Below are positions 16,280 to 25,678 of a stretch of 64,000 nt of DNA, one piece after another (within the stretch, counting starts at the first letter, position 1; each line of letters opens with the position of its first letter). Source of the stretch: Olsenella sp. oral taxon 807 (GTDB taxonomy: Bacteria > Actinomycetota > Coriobacteriia > Coriobacteriales > Atopobiaceae); the NCBI RefSeq assembly GCF_001189515.2, contig NZ_CP012069.2, positions 1,798,001 through 1,862,000 on the forward strand. The letters are read 5' to 3'. The notes beneath the pieces were generated by a model. That model made no database searches. It was not told the origin of the DNA and worked only from the letters and a program-made list of their open reading frames with translations. Position numbers and translations under genes: made by a program.

Positions 16280-18022
16280 CTAGATCGCCCAGCCGGCTGA
16301 GTGCTGCTGCAGCTCGGCCATGTGACGGAAGATACCACCCTCCCTCGCGCGCAGCTCGTCGGGCATACCCTCCTCGACCACCCTGCCGTCCTTGAGCACC
16401 ACGATCTTATCGGCGTTCTCGACCGTGCGCATGCGGTGGGCAATGACCAGGACCGTCTTGCCCGCAAGCAGGCGCGTGAGGGCCTCCTGCACCTTGGTCT
16501 CGCTCTCCACGTCGAGCGAGGCCGTCGCCTCGTCCATGAGGACGATGGGGGCGTCCTTGAGCAGCGCCCGTGCAATCGAGATGCGCTGGCGCTCCCCTCC
16601 CGAGAGCCTGCTGCCGTTCTCGCCTATCATGGTCTGGTAGCCATCGGCGAGCTTGTCCACGAACTCGTCACAGTTGGCTGCCTTGGCCGCAGCGAGCACC
16701 TCCTCGTCGGTGGCGTCCTTACGGCCAAGGCGGATGTTGGCCAAGACACTGTCATCGAAGAGGGTCACGTCCTGAAACACCATCGCGTAGTCGGCAAGAA
16801 GCCGCTCGGGATCAACGCTCGTGACGTCCACGCCACCCACGCGGATGGTCCCGAAGGAGGCGTCCCACAGGCGCGCCGCCAGCCGCGCGCAGGTCGACTT
16901 GCCCGAGCCAGACGGCCCGACCAAGGCTGTGACCTCTCCCTCCTTTGCCGTGAAACTCACGTTTTCGAGCACGGGCTCATCTTTGTAGGAGAAGCTGACG
17001 TTATCGAACACGATATCGTGGCCGACGGGGTCGAAGCTGTCCGCACCTGTGGCGACAGGCTCGTCGTAGATCACCTGCAGGCGACCGGCAGAGAGCTCAG
17101 AGAGGAACAGCTCAGCTATGAGGGCCAGCGCCTGGTCAAAGGGGGCGTAGATGCGGCTCACGGTGAGAAGGTACATGAAGAAGACCATGAAGTCTACCTG
17201 TCCCGCCAGCAGGAGGCTGACACCTATGACAACCGTCGTCGCCACGCCCAGGCGCATGATGACGGACGCCGCGTTCACCACAAGACCAACCCGAAGCTCG
17301 GAGGCAGCCATGCTCCTCTCCGCCGCGTCGATCTTGTCCTCAAGCTCGCCAAGATGGCGCTCGACTTGGTTGGTGGCACGGATCTCGCGAGCGTTGTCCA
17401 ACATCTCCTGGATGCCGTCGGACACCACCAAGGCATCGGCGCGTGCCCTCGCCATACTTTTGGTATTGTACCTGCGCAGGCCAAAGAGCAGACCAAACGC
17501 AACGGGCACACCCCACATGACGGCAATCCCCAATCTCCAGTCGAAGGCGATGAGGGCAACGGCCACCACGGCGGTCGAGATGTACGACCCGTACAGGTAG
17601 CCAAGCACATGGGACCACACATGCTCCAGGCGGTCGGCATCGCTCATGATGGTCTCGGAGAGGTCAGCCAGGTCACGACCACCGAAGAAGGAGAGCGGTA
17701 GCTTGCGCAGGCGCTCGGCCAAGCTCACGCGAAGCCTGCCCACCTCGCCGTACACGGTACCGTAGGTGTTCTTGTACTGCATCTTGTGGGCGGCAAACGA
17801 CACGATCAGAAACACGATCACAGCGCCGACACCATAGCCAAGGGTCGGTGCGGGTGCGCCATCAAGCAGCATCGCCATGAGCTGTCTTGTGAGCACGAAC
17901 AGAAGACCTATGCCCGCGAAGTCAACGAAGTTGACGATAACCGTCCAGAACGTACCTTTCTTGACGTTTGCGACACCCCGGTCGGTGAGGGCGAACCTGC
18001 GCTTGAAAGCCTTGCCGAACAT
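16280..18022 (-). CDS. ABC exporter-type half-transporter, pair 1 subunit B
   Basis: A 580-residue fused transporter with six N-terminal membrane helices (about 20-310) and a nucleotide-binding domain (about 335-570). Walker A is GPSGSGKST, the signature LSGGERQRIS, Walker B IVLMDEATASLDVESE, H-loop AHRM. The ATG abuts the stop of the upstream half-transporter (stop 18023, start 18022), so translation is coupled and the two should form a heterodimer. The subfamily resembles IrtAB/YbtPQ, exporter-fold proteins that can import ferric siderophores, but export of a peptide or drug cannot be excluded. Confidence 0.9.
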   Translation of the reverse strand: MFGKAFKRRFALTDRGVANVKKGTFWTVIVNFVDFAGIGLLFVLTRQLMAMLLDGAPAPTLGYGVGAVIVFLIVSFAAHKMQYKNTYGTVYGEVGRLRVSLAERLRKLPLSFFGGRDLADLSETIMSDADRLEHVWSHVLGYLYGSYISTAVVAVALIAFDWRLGIAVMWGVPVAFGLLFGLRRYNTKSMARARADALVVSDGIQEMLDNAREIRATNQVERHLGELEDKIDAAERSMAASELRVGLVVNAASVIMRLGVATTVVIGVSLLLAGQVDFMVFFMYLLTVSRIYAPFDQALALIAELFLSELSAGRLQVIYDEPVATGADSFDPVGHDIVFDNVSFSYKDEPVLENVSFTAKEGEVTALVGPSGSGKSTCARLAARLWDASFGTIRVGGVDVTSVDPERLLADYAMVFQDVTLFDDSVLANIRLGRKDATDEEVLAAAKAANCDEFVDKLADGYQTMIGENGSRLSGGERQRISIARALLKDAPIVLMDEATASLDVESETKVQEALTRLLAGKTVLVIAHRMRTVENADKIVVLKDGRVVEEGMPDELRAREGGIFRHMAELQQHSAGWAI

Positions 18023-19822
18023 CTAGGCCACCTCCTTCGAGATCCTCCACGAGACGGCCTTCTGGTAGTCGGCCCACATGCGTGCGTACAGCCCGCCTGC
18101 GGCCGCAAGCTCTGCGTGCGTCCCCTGCTCGACCACCCTGCCCTCGTCGAGCACCACGATATTATCGGCGTTAACGACGGTAGAGAGCCTGTGCGCGATC
18201 ATCACGACCGTACGCCCCTGCGCGAGGCGGGCGAACGCCTTCTGGATGAGGACCTCGTTCTCTGGGTCGGCAAACGCCGTCGCCTCGTCCAAGACGACGA
18301 TAGGGGCGTCCTTGAGGATGGCACGAGCGAGGGCGATGCGCTGCTGCTCGCCGCCCGAGAGATACGTACCGTGCGTTCCGATGACGGTGTCTGCGCCCTC
18401 GGGCAGCTTCTCGATGATGTCGCTGCATTGGGCTGCAAAGAGGGCCTCCATAGCCTCCTCGCGCGTGGCCTCAGGACGCGCGGCGCGAACGTTTTCCAGG
18501 ATGGTAGTCTTGAACAGGCGGTTGTTCTGGAAGACGAACGCGACCTGGTCCATGAGGAGCCTCGGATCGACCTTGCGCACGTCGACACCGCCGACGAGCA
18601 CGGATCCCACGTCAGCATCCCAGAAGCGCGGAATAAGGCTCGCGGCGGTCGTCTTGCCACCGCCCGAAGGTCCCACCAAGGCGACGGTCGAGCCTGCGGG
18701 AACCGTGAACGACACCTGGTCGAGTGCGTCTCGTATCGCGCCTTCATAGGCAAAGCCAACGTTCCTGAACTCGATGCTGTTGTCTGCGGGGACCTGGGGA
18801 TCTTGCGGAACGCTGATCTGCGGAGCGGAGAGGATCTCGTCGATGCGTCCCATGGCATCTGAGGCCTGCATCATGCCACCTGCCGCGAACATGATCTTCG
18901 AGAGGGCGGTGGAGATGAGTGCCGAGAATATCGCGTAGAACGCAAAGTCGCTCACAAGGCCCGCGAGGTCACCCGAGGCGATCGCTCCGGGAACCAAAAG
19001 GATCGTCACCGGGATCAGAAAGACGAAGGCAGCCTTGATGAAGCTGAGGTTGACGCTCTGCGGGACCGCGCAGACCTCGCCCTGATACTGCTCGGCCCTC
19101 GCGCTATACTCGTCGATTGCCCTCTTGAGCGTCGTGAAGCTGTACACCGTCTGCTGGAATACCTTCACAACGGGAATGCCGCGCACGTATTCGGTGCTGG
19201 CCTTGCTCATCCTATCAAGCGCCGATTGGTATTCGGCCATGAACTTTTTGCCCTTGCCGGACATCATCTGCATGATGCAGACCACCGAGATGATCACCGT
19301 CGCGAAGCACGCAAGGCCCATACGCCAATCGAACACGAAGAGCAGGATCACCAGCGAGACGAACATGGCGACGGTGCCCGAGATGTCAGCGAGGTTATGA
19401 GCGAAGAGCTGCTCGATGTTGAGGGTGGCCGCATCCATGCGACGGCGCAAGATGCCCGACGCATGGATGTCGTAGTAGCCAAGAGGCGCCGCTATGAGGC
19501 GCTTCGCGCAGGCCTTGCGCATATTCGACTCGATGCGAAAGGCCGCGAGATGAGTGCACATAAGCCCAAGGAAGTAGACCACGATGCCCGCGACGGCAAA
19601 GCCGAACGCCGCCCATCCGTAACCGACGACGCTGGCCGCCTCCCCCCACCTGGGGGCGACAGCGATGAGCTCGCGGACGACAAGCCAGATGAACACGTAG
19701 GGCATCATGGTGAGCACCATCGAGATTGCCACGAGCGCACAGCCGACGGCGGTGAGCGGCCGCCTTGTTCCAGCGAAGTCCATGATGCGCGCTATCGTCG
19801 CGCGCCCCTTCTTCTCTGCCAT
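18023..19822 (-). CDS. ABC exporter-type half-transporter, pair 1 subunit A
   Basis: A 599-residue fused transporter: membrane domain about 15-310, nucleotide-binding domain about 345-590. Walker A GPSGGGKTT, signature LSGGEQQRIALA, Walker B IVVLDEATAFADPENE, H-loop AHRLS. The phrase DEATAFADPENE closely matches DEATAYADPENE of the pair 2 subunit at 36979, so the two pairs are paralogues of the IrtA/YbtP type. The start has GGAAGGGAAG upstream. It is the first gene of a two-gene operon, with a 16-bp tandem repeat just upstream. Confidence 0.9.
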   Translation of the reverse strand: MAEKKGRATIARIMDFAGTRRPLTAVGCALVAISMVLTMMPYVFIWLVVRELIAVAPRWGEAASVVGYGWAAFGFAVAGIVVYFLGLMCTHLAAFRIESNMRKACAKRLIAAPLGYYDIHASGILRRRMDAATLNIEQLFAHNLADISGTVAMFVSLVILLFVFDWRMGLACFATVIISVVCIMQMMSGKGKKFMAEYQSALDRMSKASTEYVRGIPVVKVFQQTVYSFTTLKRAIDEYSARAEQYQGEVCAVPQSVNLSFIKAAFVFLIPVTILLVPGAIASGDLAGLVSDFAFYAIFSALISTALSKIMFAAGGMMQASDAMGRIDEILSAPQISVPQDPQVPADNSIEFRNVGFAYEGAIRDALDQVSFTVPAGSTVALVGPSGGGKTTAASLIPRFWDADVGSVLVGGVDVRKVDPRLLMDQVAFVFQNNRLFKTTILENVRAARPEATREEAMEALFAAQCSDIIEKLPEGADTVIGTHGTYLSGGEQQRIALARAILKDAPIVVLDEATAFADPENEVLIQKAFARLAQGRTVVMIAHRLSTVVNADNIVVLDEGRVVEQGTHAELAAAGGLYARMWADYQKAVSWRISKEVA

Positions 19823-19857
19823 AAGCGCTTCCCTTCCACTCGACCCAAAGTCACCAC

Positions 19858-19889
19858 GACACGTAGGACAAACGACACGTAGGACAAAC
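19858..19889. repeat. 16-bp tandem duplication in ABC promoter region
   Basis: GACACGTAGGACAAAC is repeated twice head to tail, 36-67 bp upstream of the ABC pair 1 start. It may be a duplicated regulator site or simple slippage; it lies where an operator would act. Confidence 0.6.
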
Positions 19890-20021
19890 GGCGCCCTGCG
19901 GAGCTTTGTTATGAAAGGATAACTTTAGAGGGCAGACAAGGCAAGTGTGGGGGATGAGGACGACACTGGTGGAAGACATGAGAGACGCAGCAAGAAGACA
20001 GGGCGACAAAAACGGCAGGTC

Positions 20022-21125
20022 CTAGCCTGCGGGAAACGTCACCGTGAACACGGAGCCATGGGGCTGGTTCTCGCCCACCTCTATGCCCGCACCATGACGA
20101 GCAAGAATGGTTTTGACAAGGGAGAGACCTATGCCTGCCCCACCAAACTCACGCGAGCGAGACTTGTTGACGCGGAAGAAGGGCTCAAACACCAGCTCCC
20201 TCGCATCCGGCTCGATGCCCATCCCCGTATCCGAGACGGTGACCACAATGTCTTCTCCTCGCGAGATGAGGCGGACCTCGACCCGACCGCCCTCGAAGTT
20301 GTATCGGATGGCGTTCTCGACAAGGTTGTAGATGGCGCGATAGAGCAGGTCGGTATTACCCCTGACCTCGAGAGGGGTCGCGTCGCACGAAAGCAACACC
20401 CCACCCTCGCGTGCCAGCGGCCCAAGGTCCGCGACCACACGCTCGAGGACCGAGCCAAGGGACACCTGACGCACATCGGGCAGCTCACCCGTGTCCGTAA
20501 GCTCCAAGAGGTCGGCGACGATGGAGGAGAGCCTGCCGACGTAGGTCTCCACCGTACCGAGAAGCTCATCGTACTCGACCTGCGACCTCTGCCTCTTTTT
20601 GAACACGTCAATCTTCGTGCGCAATACGGCAAGCGGCGTTCTCAGCTCGTGGGCCGCACTGGCCGAGAAGCGTCTCTGCATCGCGAACGCCTCGCTCAAC
20701 TGACGGGTCATCTGATTGAACGACCTCACGAGCTCCTGGATCTCTCCCCCACCCCCCTCGACCTCGATGGGTTGTGAGAGGGTAGCCAGCTCCATCTCGC
20801 GCATCCTTGCAGAGAGTTGCTGTATGGGCTTGGTGTAGCGCCCTGCCACGAGGTATGCCGCACCACTGCCGACGATGACCACGAGGGCCAGGACGATGAG
20901 GGCGTCAGACAGTATCGTCCGCTTGATGCCGTCTGCGTCAAGCTGGATGGAAAGCCCCCCTTGCTGCGCGGGCTGCAGGGCGGCAACCTCGAGCACGACC
21001 GTAGTCGAGTGGTAGACGAGCAGGGTGAGCGCGACGCAGCAGCAGACGAGAAGGCCAACCATGAGGAGGGTGAGCCGCGCTCGCAGTGACCCTACGGCCC
21101 TCGACAGACCCTTAGGTATTGCCAT
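20022..21125 (-). CDS. Sensor histidine kinase
   Basis: A 367-residue membrane kinase. TM1 is about 18-40 and TM2 about 74-96, with a short extracytoplasmic loop of only ~35 residues, so it probably senses a membrane or partner-protein state and not a bulky ligand. HAMP follows TM2, then HisKA with phospho-acceptor His159 in SAAHELRTPL, and HATPase_c with NLVENAIRYN, DTGMGI and GGAGIGLSLV. The ATG at 21125 has GAGGAGGGAG upstream. It is last in a cluster with TlpA-like, 4Fe-4S and CxxC genes; its probable partner regulator is divergent at 23465. Confidence 0.92.
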   Translation of the reverse strand: MAIPKGLSRAVGSLRARLTLLMVGLLVCCCVALTLLVYHSTTVVLEVAALQPAQQGGLSIQLDADGIKRTILSDALIVLALVVIVGSGAAYLVAGRYTKPIQQLSARMREMELATLSQPIEVEGGGGEIQELVRSFNQMTRQLSEAFAMQRRFSASAAHELRTPLAVLRTKIDVFKKRQRSQVEYDELLGTVETYVGRLSSIVADLLELTDTGELPDVRQVSLGSVLERVVADLGPLAREGGVLLSCDATPLEVRGNTDLLYRAIYNLVENAIRYNFEGGRVEVRLISRGEDIVVTVSDTGMGIEPDARELVFEPFFRVNKSRSREFGGAGIGLSLVKTILARHGAGIEVGENQPHGSVFTVTFPAG

Positions 21126-21351
21126 GACCAGCACTCCCTCCTCTAGACAGCGGCCCCACGGCTCGGTGGGACACCCCAAATCAGAGGTCGTCCCACCAAG
21201 ACAGAGGGGCCGCTTATGTCCTGCCTCTTGGTGTCGGCACCGCTCGAGCCACTCAAGCCCCAGATAGGGGTCGCACCAACACCCCCGCAGGTGCGGCCCC
21301 CAGGGGCGTGGCCCAAAACAACCCTAACCACTCAGCCCCAGGCCTTAGCTT

Positions 21352-22011
21352 TTAGCTCTTGGCCAACGCCTCATCGATACGCTTGACGAGATCGCTCCCA
21401 TCGAGCTTGTCGCCGATGGCGCCCGTGGTCGGGTTACCGATGAGCTTGCCGTCCTGGTCGACGAGCATCGTCGTCGGGAAGGCGGTGATACCCTCGATCA
21501 CCTGGCCGCCGTTCTTGGGATCCAGGGCGATGTTGTCGTACTTGACACCCTGCTTCGAGAGGATCTCCTGGGCATCCTTCTTCCCGTCGGTGGTGTAGGC
21601 GGCCTCCGCGTTGACCCCAATGACGCCGACCCCCTTGTCCTTGTACTTCTCGCTAAGCTCCTGGAGAAGCGGCATCTCACCCACACAGGCGGTGCAGCCG
21701 TTGAACCAGAACGACAGGACGGTGACCTTATTCTTCTTGAACACGTCGTTTGTGACGGTCTCATCGTTGGAGATGTTCGTGGCCTTGAAGGTCGGGAAGG
21801 TGTCACCGTCCTTGAGGTGCAGCTTGGACGCGGCCTCGGGCGGAACATTCGAGGTCTCGGCCATCTCCGACGACTGCTGGGAGGAGCCTCCGGTACTTGA
21901 TGCCGTCCCCTGCGTGCCCTGGGTGTTTGTCGTACTCGCCCCACAGCCCGACAAGGCGAACACAACGAGGGCCGTTGCTACAGATGCCAGTGCGTTTTTC
22001 ATAATCTTCAT
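21352..22011 (-). CDS. TlpA-like thioredoxin-fold lipoprotein
   Basis: A 219-residue exported redox lipoprotein. The signal peptide ends at lipobox LSGC (Cys23), followed by a low-complexity Ser/Thr/Gln linker and an AhpC/TSA-Redoxin (TlpA/ResA) domain. The active site is C106-TA-C109 in WFNGCTACVGEMP, with the cis-Pro segment ITAFPTTMLVD further on. Extracytoplasmic thiol-disulfide reduction is the expected role. The ATG at 22011 has AAAGGAAAG upstream. It lies between a 4Fe-4S membrane protein gene and a histidine kinase gene, so it probably receives electrons through the membrane protein. Confidence 0.9.
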   Translation of the reverse strand: MKIMKNALASVATALVVFALSGCGASTTNTQGTQGTASSTGGSSQQSSEMAETSNVPPEAASKLHLKDGDTFPTFKATNISNDETVTNDVFKKNKVTVLSFWFNGCTACVGEMPLLQELSEKYKDKGVGVIGVNAEAAYTTDGKKDAQEILSKQGVKYDNIALDPKNGGQVIEGITAFPTTMLVDQDGKLIGNPTTGAIGDKLDGSDLVKRIDEALAKS

Positions 22012-22164
22012 AGCTCTTTCCTTTCTGACTTTCTGACACTTCTTCCATCGTGCATATGACTGCCGACCCGCCTCTCCCTCTGGCCTTGCCAGTCGGCGCA
22101 TAGCCAATCTCATCGCCGCAGGCCTGCGCCACCTGCTGCGCCCCCTTCCGTTCCCGCCGCCATC

Positions 22165-23106
22165 CTACCTCGTATCCCCACGTCCCGCGCACGACCTCGC
22201 CTTGGCACCTGCGGTGGCGGGAGCCGTCGCCGCGAGCTTTGCGTCAAGAAGGGACAGCTTCGTGCTGATCGCATGGACGGGGCACGCCTTCACGCACTCC
22301 CCACAGCGTATGCACTCGAGGTGGGAGGAGTTCTTGGTTATGTCCACGTCCATCTTGCAGACGCGAGCACATTTCCCACAGCTGATGCAGGTGTTCTTGT
22401 CAACACGGTACTGCAGGAAGGACACCTTGTTGAACAGCGAGTAGAAGGCCCCAAGGGGACAAATCCACTTGCAGAACGGCCGGTAGAACATGATGCTCAG
22501 AAGCACGACCGTCATCAGGACGCTGAGCTTCATGGCGAAGAGCTTCCCCAGCGCGGCCCTAATGCCCTCATCGGCGAGTGAGAGCGGGATGGCTCCCTCG
22601 AGTATGCCCTGGGGACACACGTACTTGCAAAAGTACGGATCTCCCATTCCTGCCGCATTGTTGATGAGGGCGGGGAGCACCCACACCATCACGATCAGGA
22701 TGGCGTACTTGAGGTAACGCAGGGCCTTTAGCCTCTTGGTACTGAACTTCTTCGGAAACGGTATCTTGTGGAGAAGGTCCTGCACCCAACCAAAGGGACA
22801 AAGAAAACCGCAGACGAACCTACCCAAGAGCGTCCCTATGAGTATCAGTATCCCGGTGATGTAGTAGGAGAAACTGAACTTGGACGACCCGACGACGGCC
22901 TGGAACGCCCCGATGGGGCAGGCTCCCGTGGCAGCTGGGCAAGAATAGCAGTTAAGCCCCGGGACACAGACCCTCTTTGCCGGACCGGTGTAAAGCGTCC
23001 CCGTCAGGAAGTTGGGTATGTGTGGATTGGTCAGGAAGGCGGCAATCGCCTGCACCGTCCCCCGCCTTCGCAAGAAGGATCCAACCCGTGTAAGCGCCTT
23101 TTTCAT
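22165..23106 (-). CDS. NapH/CcdA-context 4Fe-4S membrane ferredoxin
   Basis: A 313-residue polytopic membrane protein with about five helices and a C-terminal bis-4Fe-4S ferredoxin domain (CISCGKCARVC and CIRCGECVKACP). Extra membrane-edge cysteine motifs are FLCPFGW, CPQG and ICPLGAF, as in NapH/RdxA quinol-interacting proteins, plus an N-terminal CYSCPAATGACP. Electron transfer across the membrane is the expected job. The ATG at 23106 is used; a GTG three codons earlier also exists. It follows the small CxxC protein gene by 9 bp and precedes the TlpA-like gene, forming a redox relay operon. Confidence 0.9.
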   Translation of the reverse strand: MKKALTRVGSFLRRRGTVQAIAAFLTNPHIPNFLTGTLYTGPAKRVCVPGLNCYSCPAATGACPIGAFQAVVGSSKFSFSYYITGILILIGTLLGRFVCGFLCPFGWVQDLLHKIPFPKKFSTKRLKALRYLKYAILIVMVWVLPALINNAAGMGDPYFCKYVCPQGILEGAIPLSLADEGIRAALGKLFAMKLSVLMTVVLLSIMFYRPFCKWICPLGAFYSLFNKVSFLQYRVDKNTCISCGKCARVCKMDVDITKNSSHLECIRCGECVKACPVHAISTKLSLLDAKLAATAPATAGAKARSCAGRGDTR

Positions 23107-23115
23107 CGCACTCAC

Positions 23116-23286
23116 CTACCCGATACCCACACACTCAAGACAAAGCCGTACCGCCTTCGCGAAGACCGTGTTCGTCTCGCCCCTCCAAGCTCCGAAGGCA
23201 ACAAACGCGGTGCCAAGACACAGCAGCAGAAGGGGGGCCGCCCGTATGCGGAGGCGAGTCAGACCCAAGCTCAAATCCGTTTTCAT
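23116..23286 (-). CDS. CD1871A-family small CxxC membrane protein
   Basis: A 56-residue protein with one membrane helix (about 17-35) followed by [13 protein letters not shown] and the tail CLECVGIG, with Cys49 and Cys52. The end RGE-x-x-x-V-x-x-KA-x-x-x-CLEC-x-GIG is the hallmark of the CD1871A CxxC family. AAGGAGC lies seven bases upstream of the ATG. The gene starts the operon with the 4Fe-4S membrane protein (9-bp gap) and the TlpA-like lipoprotein, a known genomic association for this family. The cysteine pair probably hands electrons to the thioredoxin-like partner. Confidence 0.88.
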   Translation of the reverse strand: MKTDLSLGLTRLRIRAAPLLLLCLGTAFVAFGAWRGETNTVFAKAVRLCLECVGIG

Positions 23287-23345
23287 GCGTAGCTCCTTTC
23301 TCTTGCGCCGCTTGCTCTTGTGATAAGCAGTACACCATACGAGGT

Positions 23346-23362
23346 GTTAAGTCCTCGTTAAG
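23346..23362 (+). promoter_or_regulatory. GTTAAG direct repeats, OmpR-type binding site
   Basis: GTTAAG-N5-GTTAAG: two hexamers start 11 bp apart, one helical turn, the arrangement bound by OmpR/PhoB-family dimers. It lies in the divergent region between the CxxC operon and the response regulator gene; a TATGCT -10-like box is at 23378-23383. Autoregulation and control of the redox operon are likely but inferred. Confidence 0.55.
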
Positions 23363-23464
23363 AGCGACCGGGACTGCTATGCTTTCTCCATAAACGGGTG
23401 GACTAAAAGGGTGAGCGTCGAGGCCACATGCGCCAAGACCAGCGAAAAGGAGGTTATGCCGCCG

Positions 23465-24145
23465 ATGAAGATCCTGGTCGTCGAAGACGAGCGCGAGCTG
23501 CTCGAGTCCATCGGGGAGGGACTCGAGCTTGATGGGTACTACGTGGATCTGTGCGACAACGGTCCCGAGGCGCTCGCGATGGCAGAGGTCGAGTCCTACG
23601 ACCTCATCCTGCTCGACCTCAACCTCCCTGGCATGGACGGCCTCGATATCCTGCGCTCCCTGCGCGAGGGACGCTCAAAGAGCAGGGTGCTCATCCTCTC
23701 GGCGCGCTCGGGGGTACCGGACAGGGTGGTGGGCCTCGACGCGGGCGCGGACGACTACCTGATCAAGCCCTTCGCCTTCGAGGAGCTTGAGGCGCGCATC
23801 AGGGGGCTGTTCAGGCGAGAGTACACGCAGCAGAGCAGCGAGCTGAGCTATGGAGAGCTGAGCTTCGACACCGTGTCACGCACCATGTACGCCAAGGGCG
23901 CGGCCGTGAGCCTCACAAAGAAGGAGACCGCCATCGCCGAATACCTGCTACGTCACAGCGGGAGACCTGTCAGCAGCGAGGAGCTGCTCGCCCACGCCTG
24001 GGACAGCAACGTAGATCTGTTCAGCAATGCGGTGCGGGTGCACATCCATACGTTGAGAAAGAAGCTTGGTTCCAAACTTGGCTACGACCCCATAGGCAAC
24101 AGAGTCGGAGAAGGATACTACCTGCGCAACGGCACAGACGCCTGA
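23465..24145 (+). CDS. OmpR-family response regulator
   Basis: A 226-residue two-component regulator. The receiver domain (1-115) has acidic residues at 7-9, phospho-acceptor Asp51 in LILLDLNLPGMDG and Lys101 in YLIKPF. The C-terminal winged helix carries SLTKKETAIAEYLLRHSGR and VRVHIHTLRKKLG. AAAGGAGG precedes two in-frame ATGs (23456 and 23465); the second has the better spacing and gives the canonical MKILVVED start. It is divergent from the redox operon whose last gene is a histidine kinase, which is its most likely partner. Confidence 0.92.
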   Translation: MKILVVEDERELLESIGEGLELDGYYVDLCDNGPEALAMAEVESYDLILLDLNLPGMDGLDILRSLREGRSKSRVLILSARSGVPDRVVGLDAGADDYLIKPFAFEELEARIRGLFRREYTQQSSELSYGELSFDTVSRTMYAKGAAVSLTKKETAIAEYLLRHSGRPVSSEELLAHAWDSNVDLFSNAVRVHIHTLRKKLGSKLGYDPIGNRVGEGYYLRNGTDA

Positions 24146-24196
24146 TCCGTGATGTGGCGGGTCCGCTGGGGTGGGGGGCGGGCCGGGGCGGGCCGC

Positions 24197-24833
24197 AGAA
24201 TGCGCTTTTCCGTGAGGCGCTGGGGGCAGAGTGCGCTTTTCCGTGAGGTGGCTCGACGTTTGCCCAGGTAAGGAAAAGCGCATTCTACGGAAAGGCGCAT
24301 TCTGTGCCGGTACCCTCACGGAAAAGCGCATTCTGCGGTCGCGTCGTGACGGAAAAGCGCATTCTGGGAGGTTGGGGTCACGGAAAAGCGCATTCTGAAC
24401 CCCACCGGTTGGCAGAATGCGCTTTTCCGTGAGGTCAAACTCAAACCGAGATTTGCGGACCCTCGCGCAAGCCGCCCCGCAGGCTGGCGGGGGGTTGCTC
24501 GAGCGCATTTGCCCAGTTGAGCCATTTTCCATAGTGCCCCGCAGGCTGGCGGGGGGTTGCTCCACGCTTCCCGGGCGCCGCAACGTAACGGAAAGGCGCA
24601 GTCTGCGCGATCCACATCACCGGCACAGAGTGCGGTTTTCCGTGAGGCGCTGGGGCCAGAATGCGGTTTTCCGTGAGGTGGCTCGACGTTTGCGCAGGTG
24701 AGGAAAAGCGCATTCTACGGAAAGGCGCATTCTAGCTGCGGACCCTCACGGAAAGACGCACTCTGCGTGCGTGCCCTCACGGAAAGACGCAGTGTGCGTG
24801 ACCGCCCGCATGCAGAGTGCGCCTTTTGGTGAG
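24197..24833. repeat. Dispersed repeat array A2
   Basis: About 16 copies of TCACGGAAAAGCGCATTCTG or its complement with short variable spacers, flanking a central non-unit module at 24435-24591. The joining motif GACGTTTGCCCAGG occurs twice (about 24250 and, as GACGTTTGCGCAGG, 24687). Orientation switches at each joining motif, giving a mirrored layout. The central module contains two CCCGCAGGCTGGCGGG hairpin units and is nearly repeated at 56171-56326. No gene lies in 24146-25060; 24836-25060 shows no repeat or frame of interest. Confidence 0.85.
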
Positions 24834-25060
24834 GCGCGGTACCGAGAGCCAGTCTTGGTCAATCCCAACGATGGCAGCTCAAACGCACGCCCCACTCCCA
24901 TATCCGTCCGGGCGCCCCTCGGCACGTCCTGCCGAGCGCCCACTGCGGACGCTTCCGCCGCAGGGAGAGGATACACGCTCCCCTTGGGCTCTGAAGTATG
25001 CTGGGGCATGGCACTGGGGCATGGCGACCGGACGCGTCCGAACACAGGCCCGACCTGCCG

Positions 25061-25678
25061 TCACTTCAGGCGCGTGTCATAGCCGGGATTCTCGCTTGGC
25101 CTGTACGCATTGGGAAACTGCTGGTCTGTGGATACATCCAGCGAGACCCGCTTTATGAGGTTGTACGTGTTGTATGGATCCTTGATATGCCTGAGCCGAT
25201 AGCCCGAGACGGTCCGGGCGTTGTCACCCGAGCCCACGCTCACGTCTGGCGTCAGACGGATGGTCCCCAGACCCAGAGCGTTCTCGATGGGGTTGACGTT
25301 GACGCTTAGATGGCTTACCTCCCTCAACTCCAGCGTACTGACATCGGTTCCCAAGAGACCCGAGCTTTGGTATATTCGCCTGTCGGTCAGAATGTACTGG
25401 ATCTTGTGCCACGCACACGCCCGGTAAATAAGGCCACCTATCGCTAACCACACTGGCGCGAGGTGAAGGAGAAAGAACGGCGTGAGCATCGAGGCCATGG
25501 AACCGGATCCCGACATATCAGTACGATGAAAGGACCCGAAAAGCCTGAGATCAAAGAGGAGCCACAGCGCTGCAAACACATAGAAGAGGGGGTTTCCTAT
25601 GATATAGAGCGCCGCGTTTGGCCTGCCAGACCAGAGCTCGCGCTCGTTGTCATCCAACAGCTGCATTTGTCGTGCCAT
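25061..25678 (-). CDS. PH-domain (bPH) membrane protein
   Basis: A 205-residue protein. An N-terminal cytosolic stretch (LLDDNERELWSGRPN) leads into two membrane helices (about 25-45 and 60-85), followed by a bacterial pleckstrin-homology domain with KIQYILTDRRIYQSSG and GLGTIRLTPDVS, the standard bPH_2 motifs. Such proteins are membrane-associated and of uncertain function. The ATG at 25678 is preceded by GGATAAGGGG. It stands alone on the minus strand between a repeat array and the CobW gene. Confidence 0.8.
   Translation of the reverse strand: MARQMQLLDDNERELWSGRPNAALYIIGNPLFYVFAALWLLFDLRLFGSFHRTDMSGSGSMASMLTPFFLLHLAPVWLAIGGLIYRACAWHKIQYILTDRRIYQSSGLLGTDVSTLELREVSHLSVNVNPIENALGLGTIRLTPDVSVGSGDNARTVSGYRLRHIKDPYNTYNLIKRVSLDVSTDQQFPNAYRPSENPGYDTRLK

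Noticed and set aside
19890-19960. An iron box upstream of ABC pair 1
   Set aside because: GGATAACTTTAGAG has only a loose likeness to one half-site; no paired half was found.
24170-24830. Long open frames through the repeat arrays encoding repeated peptides such as LTEKRIL
   Set aside because: They are open in several frames at once because the unit lacks stops, lack ribosome-binding sites and only reflect the repeat.
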